A stretch of DNA of 64,000 bases, from NCBI GenBank assembly GCA_929113105.1, contig OV816029.1:88588622-88652621 (forward strand). The letters run 5' to 3'. The translations under genes were made by a program, and so were the position numbers. Position 1 is the stretch's first letter, and each line of letters opens with the position of its first letter. The notes under the pieces were generated by a model that saw only the letters and a program-made list of their open reading frames with translations, made no database searches and was not told the DNA's origin. Of this stretch, positions 28,371 to 39,908 are shown piece after piece. The DNA is from Agrypnus murinus (Eukaryota > Arthropoda > Insecta > Coleoptera > Elateridae).

Positions 28371-28425
28371 AATATAACCTGACAATATTGTTTCGACATC
28401 TAAGCTGTCATTATCAAAGGTAATA
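28371..28425 (-). ncRNA. Degenerate hammerhead-like motif
   Basis: Reverse-strand copy of the Penelope ribozyme-like motif. Stem II is damaged (GACATC/TAAGCTGTC on the plus strand), but the GAAA and TTGATAA core stretches remain. Confidence 0.4.
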
Positions 28426-28638
28426 TAAATTATAAATTATAGGTTAGCTATCAAAAGAATATATCCCATTGACAATAAAACAGAAGACACAAATTACATA
28501 TCTATACCATATTTTGGAAAAATATCAGAAAAAAATTGCACATACACTAAGAAAAAACCACAATTATAAAATACCATTTAAAAACAACACTAACACTTTT
28601 TCATTTTTATTTAATGCTAAAGACAGAACACATGATAT

Positions 28639-29109
28639 TGTAATGAACGCAATCAGCCCTCTAAACGCCGCCGTCGAATGTTCGAGACTGCATGACTCAT
28701 CAACATCTGCCAGTGTGGTTCGCCTGCACTTGCATGTGTGATTCATGAGAGTCAGTCATCGACGGCGCGACAAAGAATAGACCATCTAGAAGAATCTAGA
28801 GCATTTTCTAGAAGATTATGCTGGATATAAACGCCGTCTTACACGGAAGAGAAGATTAGTCAACCGCGAGCAATTAGACATGTTAGTAGACGCAAGTGGT
28901 AATAGATAAATATCTAAGTAAAATATAAATGTGTGTGTAAATAGTACGAAATTAATATTGTGAGTAAATATAAATAGTTTGTTAATAGTTAGTTTATAAT
29001 TGTGTTTTGTAATTAGTTAAGATTAAATTAGTGTGTGTTAAGTGTAAATATTTTCTTTATTAATAGACGATCCAACAGCATTTTGTTATTATTTTAAAAG
29101 AACGTTTCA
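28639..29109. mobile_element. Solo LTR (471 bp)
   Basis: Starts TGTAATGAACGC, ends AACGTTTCA (TG...CA) and is flanked by ATAT (28635-28638 and 29110-29113). The uninterrupted Penelope text is known from the copy at 38330-38360. Family (Ty3 or Bel) not determined. Confidence 0.85.
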
Positions 29110-29114
29110 ATATC

Positions 29115-29447
29115 ATGAAATCGGGCATTTACCGTTTAAATTGTTCTTTTTGTAGTTTGGTATATATTGGGCAAACACTTCGAAATTTTGACATAAGATA
29201 TAAAGAACACGTACGTCATTACAAAAATAAACATCCTGAAAAATCTAATTACGGCAAACACCTTTTAGAACAAAATCACACAATGACTCCTCAAAATAAT
29301 ATTAAATTCCTACAGTTTTGTAATAACAAACGCACATTAGACATTTTAGAAGCCTTTGAGATATACAAGCACAAACTCAGGGAACTTTTAATGAATGAAC
29401 AACTTGAGCTCAGTAATTCTCGGTTACTGGAAGTGTTAGATATTTAA
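29115..29447 (+). pseudogene. Penelope GIY-YIG endonuclease C-terminus
   Basis: The endonuclease would nick the target for Penelope retrotransposition. GIYRLNCSFCSLVYIGQT is the GIY...YIG core with the CxxC typical of Penelope elements. RNFDIRYKEHVRHYKNKHPE supplies the conserved Arg and the H-x-R region. The C-terminus is intact (ALLEVLDI-like end), but the upstream part is lost or separated by the solo LTR. It is nearly identical to the copy at 38180-38360 on the minus strand. Confidence 0.88.
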
Positions 29448-29523
29448 TTCTGATTATTATTTTTATCTTTTTATCTAGTTACCTATTTTTGTATCTACCT
29501 TAGCGACGTGTTTGTTTATAATT

Positions 29524-29577
29524 ATATTACCTTTGATAATGACAGCATAGCTGTCGAAACAATATTGTCAGGATATA
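29524..29577 (+). ncRNA. Hammerhead-ribozyme-like motif (best plus-strand copy)
   Basis: ATATTACCT before the core pairs with AGG-ATAT after the cleavage position through a 2-nt internal loop, giving stem I. Stem II is the perfect GACAGC/GCTGTC. GAAA and the CAATATTG stem III follow, then TC. Core C3 and G8 are T and A as in the other copies. Confidence 0.6.
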
Positions 29578-29612
29578 TTTTAATAAATACTGTAAAACTT
29601 TTTACTAATCTT

Positions 29613-30066
29613 TATTTATTTTATAAGTGTAATGTCTGTCATTTTTACTGTTTAGTTCCAAAACGAGATTCCAAAATGACATATTAAGTTTCCACTGATT
29701 TCATCCCTACAAAATTAAGAAACTTACATTATTTTATGTATAACTGGTTGCCTATGTATGCAGAATGCTCTTATACTTCCGTCTAGCCCTTCCGACTTAT
29801 TTCTTCCACAACTTATCCCCTCTCCCGGATTACTCCCCCGCCCGACTTATCTCCCACTCAGACTCAACCCCCCGACTTATTCTTATCATATAATTCTACA
29901 TTGAAGTCATATATCATATATGGCTCATTCTTTCTGAATTCAATCACCGGCTAGGTTCAAAATTGGCACAACTTAGAAAGGCCAGCGGGGGCTCATTTTA
30001 AAGCTTGAAACCTCTACTTTCGAATGTCACATGTCACCTATATAAAATTTATATTTGACCCCTAAA
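29613..30066. other. No gene recognised
   Basis: A pyrimidine-rich stretch with repeated CCCGACTTAT (29850-29880) and otherwise unremarkable sequence. Confidence 0.4.
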
Positions 30067-31196
30067 ACAGGGTAAACACGTATCCAGTTTCCTACATTTT
30101 TTTCAGTTTTATTGATTCTACATTTAAAATTAGGGGCAGTCGGGCAGTATGTATGTACTTCCCTATAACTAAATGTCGTACTTGTCGGAAATTGGCACAA
30201 ATAAATAAAAATAAATGAGAATCGTTAGTAGTTTTTGAGTTTTGCCTTGAAATACGTGAGAATGTCGCGATCTAGATTTAATAACAAAGATTTTTTAAAC
30301 TTTATTATTACCTATGGTGATTGTAATAAGATTAATTGACAGAACATGCCAAGGTTATGCAGAGAAGTATTCAAATCGCCCAAGACCCACCAGGAGTAGT
30401 TTAAACAATCTTTTATGATTGTTTGATTATCCTTTGATTCATTCTTGTCAAAAACAACTAAAAGAAAACCTGTTGTAGATATACATGTAAATATACAGGT
30501 AACAACACTAGCGTACTTTATTGCACATCCTAGTAATTCCCTATAAAATGCAGAAACTGAATTAGGTGTATCCAAAAAGAGTATACACCCAATTTTATAA
30601 AAGAACAACTGGCATCCGTACAAATGATCGTGTTCAGCATTTAAAAGAAGACGATTTTGTCAAAAGAATGCAATATTGCGAGTGGTTTTTAATAAAATTA
30701 CAGGAAGACGGAGACTTCACTAAACACATCATATCGACGGACAAAGCAAAACTTTGCAAAAATAGATTGTTTAGTTTACACAAGAGCCATTTTTGATCTG
30801 AAGATAACCCTTGAGTAGTTACAGTACAAAAATTGAATAGTGAGAGATCTATTTTAAGTTTGAATACTATATCCCGGAACACGAAGCTGGTAATGCATAG
30901 TTTCAGATGGATGGAGCACCAGCACATAATACTTGAGCTGTTATGAGTTGTGGATCGCGAATAATGGAGCCTGCAGATTTCCACCACGGTCAGCTCATTT
31001 AACGCCCCTAGATTATTTTATTTGGGGATATGTTAAAGATAGGGATATATGTCTTTTGTTGTTATTTATTTGTCCCAATTTCCATAATTCTGAATGTAGA
31101 ATGCAATAAAACTGAAAAATATGTAGGTAGCTATTTAAAACTCGATATCGGTATTCTCTAGATAGAAAGTTTGGCATATTTCTTTGAACACCCTGT
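30067..31196 (+). mobile_element. Decayed Tc3/mariner-like DNA transposon
   Basis: Inverted ends: ACAGGG at 30067 and CCCTGT at 31191, with a well-preserved inner pair TTCAGTTTTATTG-ATTCTACATT (30108 and, reversed, about 31115). The plus strand encodes scattered transposase text: RVQHLKEDDFVKRMQYCEWF and IISTDKAKLCKN at 30620-30770, and PLDYF-WGYVKDR-like text near 31005-31040, broken by many stops and shifts. The first catalytic Asp neighbourhood (ISTD) and the terminal PLD/WGYVK block fit the IS630/Tc1 superfamily. No TA duplication can be confirmed. Confidence 0.65.
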
Positions 31197-31235
31197 ATTA
31201 CTTTTTTACAGTTCCTAATAATCCATTTGATTCAG

Positions 31236-31589
31236 CTACGGGGGACTCAACTGAGGAGACGAATCGGCAATGGGCGTTCCAAACATTTGCGTACCCAATG
31301 GCCTGTATTTTAAAAAATTTTCGTTAGAGGGCGCTTCGGTCCTTGACAACGCTCAGACCACGCTGGCCATTGTTGACAGTTCGCTGGAGTGCCATATGGG
31401 TCGCAATGTTTCATAAAAATTAGCCAGATTTGCGATAAAATTTGCGATAAATCGCATAATCTGTCAACACTGTCAGCGTTGTCCAGAATCGTAGCGCCAT
31501 CTAGAAGTAACGTTCAAACTTGAATTAACGTTCAAGGTCGGGGACGCTTTATTTGACTCGTTTCGTCTCCTCAGTTGAGTCCCCCGTAG
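31236..31589. mobile_element. MITE (354 bp) with 6-bp duplication ATTCAG
   Basis: Ends are CTACGGGGGACTCAACTGAG and its inverse, nearly perfect over about 30 bp. ATTCAG lies at 31230-31235 and 31590-31595. No coding capacity. The superfamily is unclear from a 6-bp duplication. Confidence 0.85.
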
Positions 31590-32006
31590 ATTCAGCATAC
31601 ATTTAAAAATAATTACCCAAAATTTCAAGTTTGTACATGCATACATTCTTTGGAATGTAGTTGTTTGTTGTTACAACAGCCCCCAAAACCATCAATTTTC
31701 TTGAAAAAATAAAAATATCTCAGAATCGGTTAATTTTAGAAGCATAGCTTATTAGCCAAATTACTTTTCGAATTTTCTCAGGAATACATATCAATTATAA
31801 GAATTGGGGTATTTCATTTAAAATAAAGAGGTTGATATCCATGTCCGGTAAAACTTGAAGTAGCAGAAATCCTAAATTATTTTAAAACAAAAGCCTTTAA
31901 ACCAAATTCTTTAATATTATTTATTAATACCGTAAACTCCATATACGAGGGCGGGTTGAAAACATTTCGGCCTGACCCAGAGAGGGCGCTCTAAGTGCAT
32001 AAATCT

Positions 32007-33605
32007 CACGGCCTACTAGATTCATCTAAGCTTCGCTTATATACGGCCGTTTCATTTCCAGTTTTTTAATTGTTGAAAATTATTACAGATTCGTACGTTA
32101 AGTAGCACCATCTGGCGGTAATTTTACAACAAAGATATTTAAAGTCAGAGCTCAGTCGTTAATTTTTAGGTTATACTTTATGTCAATTGTGTCAAACTGC
32201 CTCCGATTAAAGAGCGTTTATTCGAATATTAACAGTAATTAATAATAAGAAATTTCTTAACAACGATCAAAGCGTTATATTAAAATTTTATTTATTATTT
32301 TATTTTATTATTCTTTCGACGTCTTTATTTTTATAAAAAACGCTGTTAGTCCTCAAAAAAATTGGTTACATTAAAACATTATCTACATTAAAACTAAAAA
32401 ACATACTTTAACAACCACTTTACAAATACACCTATTTTTATACTCTCTGTCTCCTCTATAAGTAGTCAATCTTGTGGATTGGTTTATATCGTCACTGTAT
32501 ATCTCAATTATTTTCGGTATGTTGCCATACTACCAGTTTTTTTCTCTATAGTCAATTCTGTATAGCTGGAGCAGCCTGTTTTCTTTTACTTGGAGTCTAG
32601 CTAGAGTGTTCTTTCCTTCGATCATGCTTTCTATTATCATTTTTAGATAACACCCGAATGCCATAAAGTATGTCCTATTAATCTATCTCTGCTTCTCGTG
32701 GTCTCCTTCATTAACTTTCTTTCTTCTTGTACTTTTTATAGTATTTCATTGTTGGATATTCTGTTAATCCATCTCGCCATTAACATCTTGCTATAGTACT
32801 ACAACTCAAAATCTTGTCTTTGCTATCGTCCAAGTTTCAGACCTGTATAGCGCGACACTTCATACGAATGTGTGTAAAAGTTTTATAGTATTGACTTGAT
32901 TCTATACCGTTTAGATCATGCATTCGGTTAGTTCAGAAAAGTTTCAGACTCCATCTTCTTCAAGTAGATTTCATCAGCTCTTATGTCTAAAAATATTAAT
33001 TTTTAGTAATGACTGTCACGGTGAGATTTCATCATTCCATGAATACCTACTTCTAATCATGGCTTCATTTCGTAGATCGTGCATTCACATTGTGTTTACA
33101 TCATATGCTGTGGTAATTCAAGTGCTACAAAACCCAAAAGAGTATTTGTAATTTGCGAAATATGAAGTTATACTTAATTATACTGCGGCTATCATGTAGT
33201 TATTAAGTATTTCTAGTCCAAGAATTGGGGCATTAGTAAACATTGCATTAACTCAGTATAATTTTCTAAATTTTATTAAACTATATGTAGGATATTTTGG
33301 TTTCCTAGTTCCTGTAACATATTTTTGGCATATTTATGCACATTTTATCAAAATATGTATGTACAAATGCTAATAAATTAATAAAATATTTATTACACAA
33401 TAGGAAATGACAATTACTGGCATGATGTATAACCTAGAAATTAATGACTGCAGTCTAACTACAAACCATTTTTTTTGCCAAATGACTGTCAGTGGGCGCC
33501 ATTTAACGTACGGATCTGTAATTTTTGCATCCTAATTTCAACAATGAAAAACTGGAAAAAAGCAGCCGTATATAACCGAAGCTTATATTAATCTAGTAGG
33601 CCGTG
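32007..33605. mobile_element. 1.6-kb inverted-repeat element nested in the mariner
   Basis: TIRs of about 115 bp begin CACGGCCTACTAGATT. The 8-bp duplication ATAAATCT flanks it (31999-32006 and 33606-33613), which fits a hAT or P-type transposon. No transposase is seen, and the interior holds LINE debris. Confidence 0.8.
32390..32910 (-). pseudogene. LINE C-terminal fragment (RTE-like)
   Basis: The minus strand shows fragmentary text typical of the region after the reverse transcriptase in RTE-type LINEs: ETWTIAKTRF, then MNGE-D-like and KVNEGDHEKQR segments ending at a RLQVKENRLLQL stretch. Every frame is broken several times. It probably inserted into the 1.6-kb element before its decay. 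Confidence 0.4.
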
Positions 33606-33731
33606 ATAAATCTTTTGACAGCAGTAAAGTTGTAACCTTCATAAAGTCGAATCTCCAATGTCAAAACGATTGCTTCATAACTTCATATGTATCTGCCTGC
33701 TAAAGTTTTTGTTGCAAGTTATTTGTGAAGA

Positions 33732-34771
33732 ATGGAAAAATACGAACATCGTGTTGTTATAAAATATTTTGTTTTGAAAGGCTTAACTGCACAGAAAATA
33801 AAAAAGAGCTGGATTCTACTCTGAGAGAATCTGCTCCTTGATTTTCCACTGTAAAAAAGTGGACTGCTGAATTTAAACGAAGTGGGAAAAGCTGCGATGA
33901 TGCACCGCGTCCGGGAAGACCCAAATCTGCTACCACGTGAAAAGTGCACGCTATTGTTTTTTAAACGACTGTCGATTAAAATTGCAGGAAATAGCTGATA
34001 CTGTAGGCGTACCTAAAGAACGCGTGCATTCAATTTTACACGAGAATTTGGAGATCAAAAAAATTTGTGCAAGGTGGGTGCCGCGACTGCTCACAACTAA
34101 TCAAAAACAACAACGAGTCAGTGTTTCAAAAGAGTGTTTGCAGCGTTTTCGGCGTGATCAAAAAGACTTTATGCGACGATTTATTACCGTCAATGAGACA
34201 TGGGTCCATCAATCTATCTCTGAAACGAAGCAACAATCCAAACAGAGGAAACATGGTGATTCTCCACCACCAAGAAAGGCTAAGACTGTTCCATCGTCTG
34301 ACAAGGTGATGGCCACGGTATTTTGGGATTCCCGGGGCATACTTTTTATTGATTACCTGGAAAAAGGAAGAAGTATAACAGGTGAATACTACGCTAACTT
34401 ACTAGATCGTTTAAAAGAAGAAATCGCTAAAAAAACGTCCACACATGTTGAGGAAAAAGGTGCTGTTTCATCAAGACAATGCTCCCCCTCACCGGTCGGC
34501 AATTGCAATGGCAAAAATCCATGAACTTGGTTTCGAATTGTTAAATCACGCACCGTACTCGACTGATCTAGCTCCCAGCGATTTCTTCCTGTTTCCAAAT
34601 TTGAAAAAATGGCTTGGAGGGCGCAAATTTTCGTCTAATCTTGAAATCATTGATGCTGTAAACGCATATTTTGAAGACCTTAACGTTTCTTTTTACGCGG
34701 ATGGTTTGAATCGCTTAGAGTATCGCTGGACCAAGTGCATCGAGCTCAAAGGAGATTTTATTGAGAAATAA
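33732..34771 (+). pseudogene. Mariner transposase, inactive
   Basis: Would have cut and joined element ends using a DD34D catalytic triad. It starts MEKYEHRVVIKYFVLKGLTA at 33732. Helix-turn-helix text LQEIADTVGVPKERVHSIL is at 33980-34030. The first catalytic block reads VNETWVHQ (Asn where Asp is expected), the second is FHQDNAPPHRS near 34465, and the third is YSTDLAPSDFFLFP near 34555. There is an internal TGA near 33838, a frame change near 33930 and another near 34450, so it is dead on several counts. Confidence 0.92.
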
Positions 34772-34837
34772 AATCAAAATCAACCCCTAAAAATACTGTT
34801 TTCCACCTCAGGCCGAGAAGTTTTCAACCCATCCTCG

Positions 34838-36903
34838 TTCTTAACCATATGAAAATAAGTGACACTTTTGAAGCGCCATATTTGCAGCTGGGTGTGAAAC
34901 TAATAAATGTTTTTTCGGTGAGAAACTGCAACTTCTATTGGTTTCCCACATTCTTCTAATGAAAACTCGTCATGACACACCCTGTTTATATTAAGATGTA
35001 AGTTATTGTTATGAAATAAAGTCATTATAAGTCAAGTACTATTTTATTTTAAATAATTAACATTAAAAGCTTTTGATACATTAATGAGGCCATCTAGTCT
35101 TACATAGTGTTAATAGGTACCTACTATAAGAGTAATAGTACACATGTAACTACACCCCAGATAGTGCTAAGAAAATTGCGTATCTGTTTATTATTTTGAT
35201 TTACCCTTTTTCGCAAAAGCCTTTTTTTCTAAAATTCGTTTTTTTTTCTTCCTGATTTCAAATTAGAAGGATTTAACTTTTAAGGAAAGGAACAAATAAA
35301 GTATTTGCTAAAAACCCTTAATGCTACCATACATGATGAATAAATACTCTTGCATTAATAAGAACTGGATCATACCAATTACTAAAAAAACACCTTCTGT
35401 CAATAGTGTTTTTTAATATAATGTACTATGTACAAACTCTCTTTTAAATTGATATCAATTGTTTTATCAACAAGTAACAATACTATTAATTAATACAGCT
35501 ACAGCTTCAACAAAGTAGTACATTTTTAAAGATACTTAAGACCAAAAGAAAAAAAAATCACTGAAAGCAGTTAAATGTATTACATCTAACAACGAGAATA
35601 TGGTCTAGAATGAATCGATGAATATAATTAAAAACAGTATCTACTTTGGTAAAGTTGTAGTTAATACATATCAAAAATAATTGTTTAAATGAAAAACGAC
35701 TGAATAAGTTTTTTCACTGCAAGACTGTCTAAGTTAAAAATACAATTTTTATAAGTATGTAAATGCCAACAGTAAAGTTTTACTACTTATCTAAGTCCCC
35801 CGTCAGAATAGTGTGCCTTTAGTCCTTGTTATACTGATATGTAATTCGAATCGAATAAATAAACTGTTTCACATAAGTTAGAGATATTAAAGAAAATACA
35901 AAGATACAACATTATCAAAGTTCATATATGTAATTATATTTCTAATTAGTTAATTCGCTAGATGATGGTTGTTCAGTGCTAGTTGCGACATATCTGAGAC
36001 ATGTTTAACCAGGTTTAAGTCTAGAGAATGAGGAGGTAGGGTAGTGGTAAAGTCAGTATCGCTATAATTCTGCAAGTTTTTCTTTAACAACACAAGCATG
36101 ATATCTGGCATTGTTGTCTAAGAATTCATCTAGTAATGCCATTGCTAAAAACACTTTAACATAGGTACTGTATGCTTTTCATAGTGCTCTCCTCATGTAT
36201 AAATTTATACATCCATTGAAACTTTCTTCCCAAGGCATAACTATCTTTTCAGTAGACATGCACTGAATAACAGCATTGTTGATTTCTGTAAACATATTAG
36301 ATTATATTACATTGTTCAAATATAAACAAATCTGCTTATTTCTAATTTTTTGATAACCTTAACTTTTGTGGAGCAGTTTATTTTGATATAGTATAACACT
36401 TTAATTCTGAAACTAAAAATGGCATACAAACTATCATATGTCTGTTTGGATTATGCAAACAGACTAATCCACAGAGTGGGTTTAAACATCGTTCTCAGTA
36501 ATAATGTAAAAACTTGTTTTTTTTTCTGTCAAACAATACAGAACAAAAACACATTACTGTAAATTATTTTGACAAGGGGCTTATATAATACCTAGAATAG
36601 AGAAAAATTGCTTAATTCTAATAATTTAGCACTACTTAATCACATTATCAACAATATTAAATTTATCAAAGGCAATCATCTTATTTTAAGAGTGAATGTG
36701 AAATGAATGCAGTAAAAAATCCAGCCAGAGAAGATAGTTGTAAGGACAAATGCTGCTACCAAAAACTAAAAAAACTTCTGTTGCTATTCTAAAACAGAAA
36801 AGAAATCACCTTGTGAGATAGCGAAATTGATGCAGTATGGTTCTGAAAAATGACTATTACGAATACACATCTATTTTTAAAATCTTTATATGAATATCAA
36901 TTT
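34838..36903. other. Non-coding, probably 3' UTR of the receptor gene plus flank
   Basis: No frame or repeat family is recognised. The minus-strand receptor exon ends at 36904, so part of this stretch is expected to be its 3' untranslated region. The end point cannot be placed among many AATAAA matches. Confidence 0.35.
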
Positions 36904-37126
36904 TTACAAAGAATAAACAGCAGCTAGAATAGCAAATAAAAGACCATAAAATGAAAAAGCTATTCTGTCAATAGCTGCTGCAAGCAACACCCAGTCTTGT
37001 TGCAATGGTACTTTAGTTGAAGAGCTCATGAACTGATGATCGTCATTGGTTTGATGATCCTCAAATTCTGTTACTTGATGGTCACGCATTTCTTCGGCAG
37101 TCATTCTCTGTGAAGTTAGTGATGTC
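36904..37126 (-). CDS. Last exon of a cys-loop (nicotinic-type) receptor subunit
   Basis: A splice acceptor (ATATTGTTTTAG) precedes an exon that stays open to the stop at 36904. It encodes a polar, His/Asp-rich stretch (REMRDHQ-like) and then VPLQQDWVLLAAAIDRIAFS and a hydrophobic segment ending VYSL. W--LA--IDRI followed by about 20 hydrophobic residues and the C-terminus matches the M4 end of nicotinic acetylcholine receptor subunits, of a divergent kind. Earlier exons must lie at higher coordinates beyond the window's transposons or outside it. Alternative: another multipass protein with a similar last helix. This is the best host-gene candidate here. Confidence 0.5.
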
Positions 37127-37309
37127 TAAAACAATATAATTTTGTAAAACAAATGAATGTCTAAGTGTTTTTAGTTTAATTGGTAGTTAATGGTTTAGTT
37201 TACATTAAGTAGTATGTTTATTAAATCATATAAAGAATAGTTATTTACAGTATTTACATAACATTGCATTTTGCAATCTAAAAAATGATCAGAAACAACT
37301 AAACTAATT

Positions 37310-37790
37310 TTCTGTTGCAGCTGGATCTTCTTTCAGTAATTCTTTCGGTACTTCTTTCTTTCCTTCCTCTGTTTCTAGTTTATCTTTTTAATCTTTGCAA
37401 AGCTCTCCTTTATCGAAATCCTAATGAAATTCTTCATCGTTGGATTCGTATGCACCAGAACTAGTAGTGCCTCTCTTTTCGCATAATGGGGAATACAATA
37501 ATGTATGCCTCTTTAGATTCAGTAGCATACCAAAAAGAAAATCGTTTCTACATGTATAGCTTCTAGCTACAGTTTCTTTAACGCCTGCATTCTACGTTTT
37601 TCTGATGGGGGAAGATTTGCTATCATTTCAACATTACGTTGAGATTGAAGAGAACTTCCAGATATTTTAGTATTCTATGAGTAAGATCATGGGCAGTTTC
37701 ATTTTTATCGTTTGTGATAGAAGAAAAGATGGTTTTTTCAGATTATAGATAGATACTCATTACATAGATGTAAATGAAGATTTGGTGCAA
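37310..37790 (-). pseudogene. NAP1-like (nucleosome assembly protein) processed pseudogene
   Basis: NAP1 proteins carry H2A-H2B in nucleosome assembly. The minus strand shows text in the order of the NAP family: SLQSQRNVEMIANLPPSEKR, RMQALKKL, a LYSPLCEKRG block, GAYESNDEEFH and an acidic Lys-rich end KVPKELLKEDPAATEN. Stops (after KKL, after EEFH, after LCKD) and frame changes show it is dead. No introns interrupt the alignment and only part of the gene is present, suggesting a retrocopy. It may instead be debris of a related acidic chaperone. Confidence 0.5.
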
Positions 37791-37839
37791 ACGCAGTTGC
37801 ATTATTGTTTATTGTTTCCAGCCTTACTTTATGGAACTC

Positions 37840-39266
37840 CATAATCATGAAATAAATAAAGATTAGTAAAAGTTTCACAGTTTTATTAAACTATAACCTG
37901 ACAATATTGTTTCGACAGCTATGCTGTCATTATCAAAGGTAATATAATTATAAACAAACACGTCGCTAAGGTATATACAAAAATAGGTAACTAGATAAAA
38001 TAATAATAATAATCAGAATTAAATATCTAATACTTCCAGTAACGGAGAATTACTGAGCTCAAGTTGTTCATTCATTAAAGGTTCCCTGAGTTTGTGTTTG
38101 TATATCTCAAAGGCTTCTAAAATGTCTAATTTGCGTTTGTTATTACAAAAATGTAGGAATTTAATATTATTTTGAGGAGTCATTGTGTGATTTGTTCTAA
38201 AAGGTGTTTGGCATAATTAGATTTTTCAGGATGTTTATTTTTGTAATGCCGTACGTGTTCTTTATATCTTATGTCAAAATTTCGAAGTGTTTGTCCAATA
38301 TATACCGAACTACAAAAAGAACAATTTAAACGGTAAATGCCCGATTTCATGATATCATGTGTTCTGTCTTTAGCATTAAATAAAAATGAAAACGTGTTAG
38401 TGTTGGTTTTAAATGTTATTTTATAATTGTTGGTTTTTCTTAGTATATGTGCAATTTTTTCTGATATTTTGCCAAAATATGATATAGATATGTAATTTGT
38501 GTCTTCTGTTTGATTGTCAATGGGATATATTCTTTTGATAGCTAACCTGTAATCTTTTTGTTTAATTAATGTGTCAATCATGTTCGAATTGTAATGATTT
38601 GTATGTGCTAGTTGTTTAATGGTTGATATTTCTTTGCTAGAATCTGGTTTTATAGGTTAGTGGAATAGTTAAAGCTCTGTGTACTAATGATCTGTAGGCT
38701 GCTATTTTATGTGTTTTATGGTGACAAGATTCATTTGGTATTGTTATATCCGTTTGTGTTGGTTTTCTGTATATGGAAAATTCAAATAGATTGTGTGCGT
38801 TAATCTTGATATTTAAGTCTAAAAAGTTTATAGGCCTGTTTTGTTCTGTTTCTAGTGTAAAATTTATGTTAGGGGGGATACTATTAATAAGAATTAAAAA
38901 TTTATTGATAACCTCAAAAGAACTGTCAAAACAAGCCAAAATGTCATCGACATAACGAAACCAGAAGATAATGTGTTTAGAGAGGTTTATTTCAAATATT
39001 TCATCTTCGAACTTGTCCATACAAAGGTCAAATAATTGAATTAACTCTAACCTTTTAACTAATTCTATATTACTATTGATCAAGAAACTATCTAATATAG
39101 GAATACATTCTTGTGGGGGTATTCTGGAAAACATGTTACAATTTTCAAAACTAACAAGTTTTGAATGTGGTGGAAGATGTATGTTTTGCAGCTTATCTAC
39201 TAATTCTAATGAATTTCTAACAGAGTATTTCGATTTGTAACCTATCGTGTTACGGCGATAGGACAC
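37840..39266 (-). mobile_element. Penelope-like element (reverse transcriptase + GIY-YIG)
   Basis: The minus strand carries the C-terminal reverse transcriptase (39266-38637) with YVDD in IIFWFRYVDDILACF and the FLDLNI block. Next come a linker (about 38581-38360) and the GIY-YIG endonuclease (GIYRLNCSFCSSVYIGQT). Frame changes occur near 38600 and 38185. The 5' part of the gene is missing. The 3' end (37840-38080) contains the ribozyme-like motif. Penelope elements copy themselves by target-primed reverse transcription. Confidence 0.93.
37891..37945 (-). ncRNA. Hammerhead-ribozyme-like motif (best copy)
   Basis: On the minus strand, ATATTACC before the core and AGGTTATA after the cleavage position pair through all but one position, a better stem I than at 29524. 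Stem II GACAGC/GCTGTC, GAAA, stem III CAATATTG and TC are all present. The core again reads TTGATAA. Confidence 0.65.
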
Positions 39267-39908
39267 GCTTATCCCACATTAAGTGATCATTACAAGGCGC
39301 GTACATCGTCGCGACTACTTCTACTAACGTCCATATACAAAACATCAGAAGGAAACAGACTAAATCATTTGTATTTTTATAAATTTGTAAATGTAGCAAA
39401 AAGAAAATGTTTATTAGAAAAAAAAACAAAATCAATTGGATAGTTAAAGAGTTATAGAATGGAGGAAACACGTTAAACTGAACAAATTTGTAATATTTGT
39501 GTAAATAAATGGCATTAAAAACAAAACTTCGTTACTATATGTATTAAGAAATTTAATTTCTAGACTAACTACATTTAATTAAACCGCATCAAGTACTTCC
39601 CTCTAATCTATAAACATATAGGTAACTGCACAAATTTCTATTTTATGAATATTTTGTTTAATTAAGTAACAATAATGAAATTAAAAGTAGTGGTAGATGG
39701 CCGGTTCTGGTGCGGCACTTCCTTACCTCTAGCAGGCAACCATGTATACACGCTAACATATGGGCTAATATACAGTTAAGCTTTATTATTTTACTTTTAA
39801 AGGTGAGGGAATGAATGCTTTGCGGATCATAGCGATTTTAATCATTTGCATATCTCATCTCTCATTTGCATATCACATCTCTCATTTACATAACTCATCT
39901 CTCATTTG
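39267..39908. other. No gene recognised
   Basis: A stretch with direct repeats of CATCTCTCATTT(G/A)CATA at 39850-39910, just left of the foldback element, and otherwise AT-rich DNA. Confidence 0.4.

Larger units (their letters stand above)
28320..29612 (+). mobile_element. Penelope-like element, 5'-truncated, with inverted head
   Basis: Bases 28335-28436 are the 3' end of the element in reverse. From 28441 the sense strand runs through the linker and GIY-YIG endonuclease region. The 3' end with its ribozyme-like motif lies at 29390-29612. Inverted or partial terminal copies are typical of Penelope elements. A solo LTR (28639-29109) interrupts it. Confidence 0.85.
31946..34837 (+). mobile_element. 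Mariner element carrying a nested insertion
   Basis: The left end CGAGGGCGGGTTGAAAAC...TCGGCCTGA and its inverse at 34811-34837 are mariner TIRs. TA precedes the left end, and the right flank has decayed to TT. Removing the 1.6-kb insertion at 32007-33605 and one duplication leaves about 1285 bp, the usual mariner length. Confidence 0.88.
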
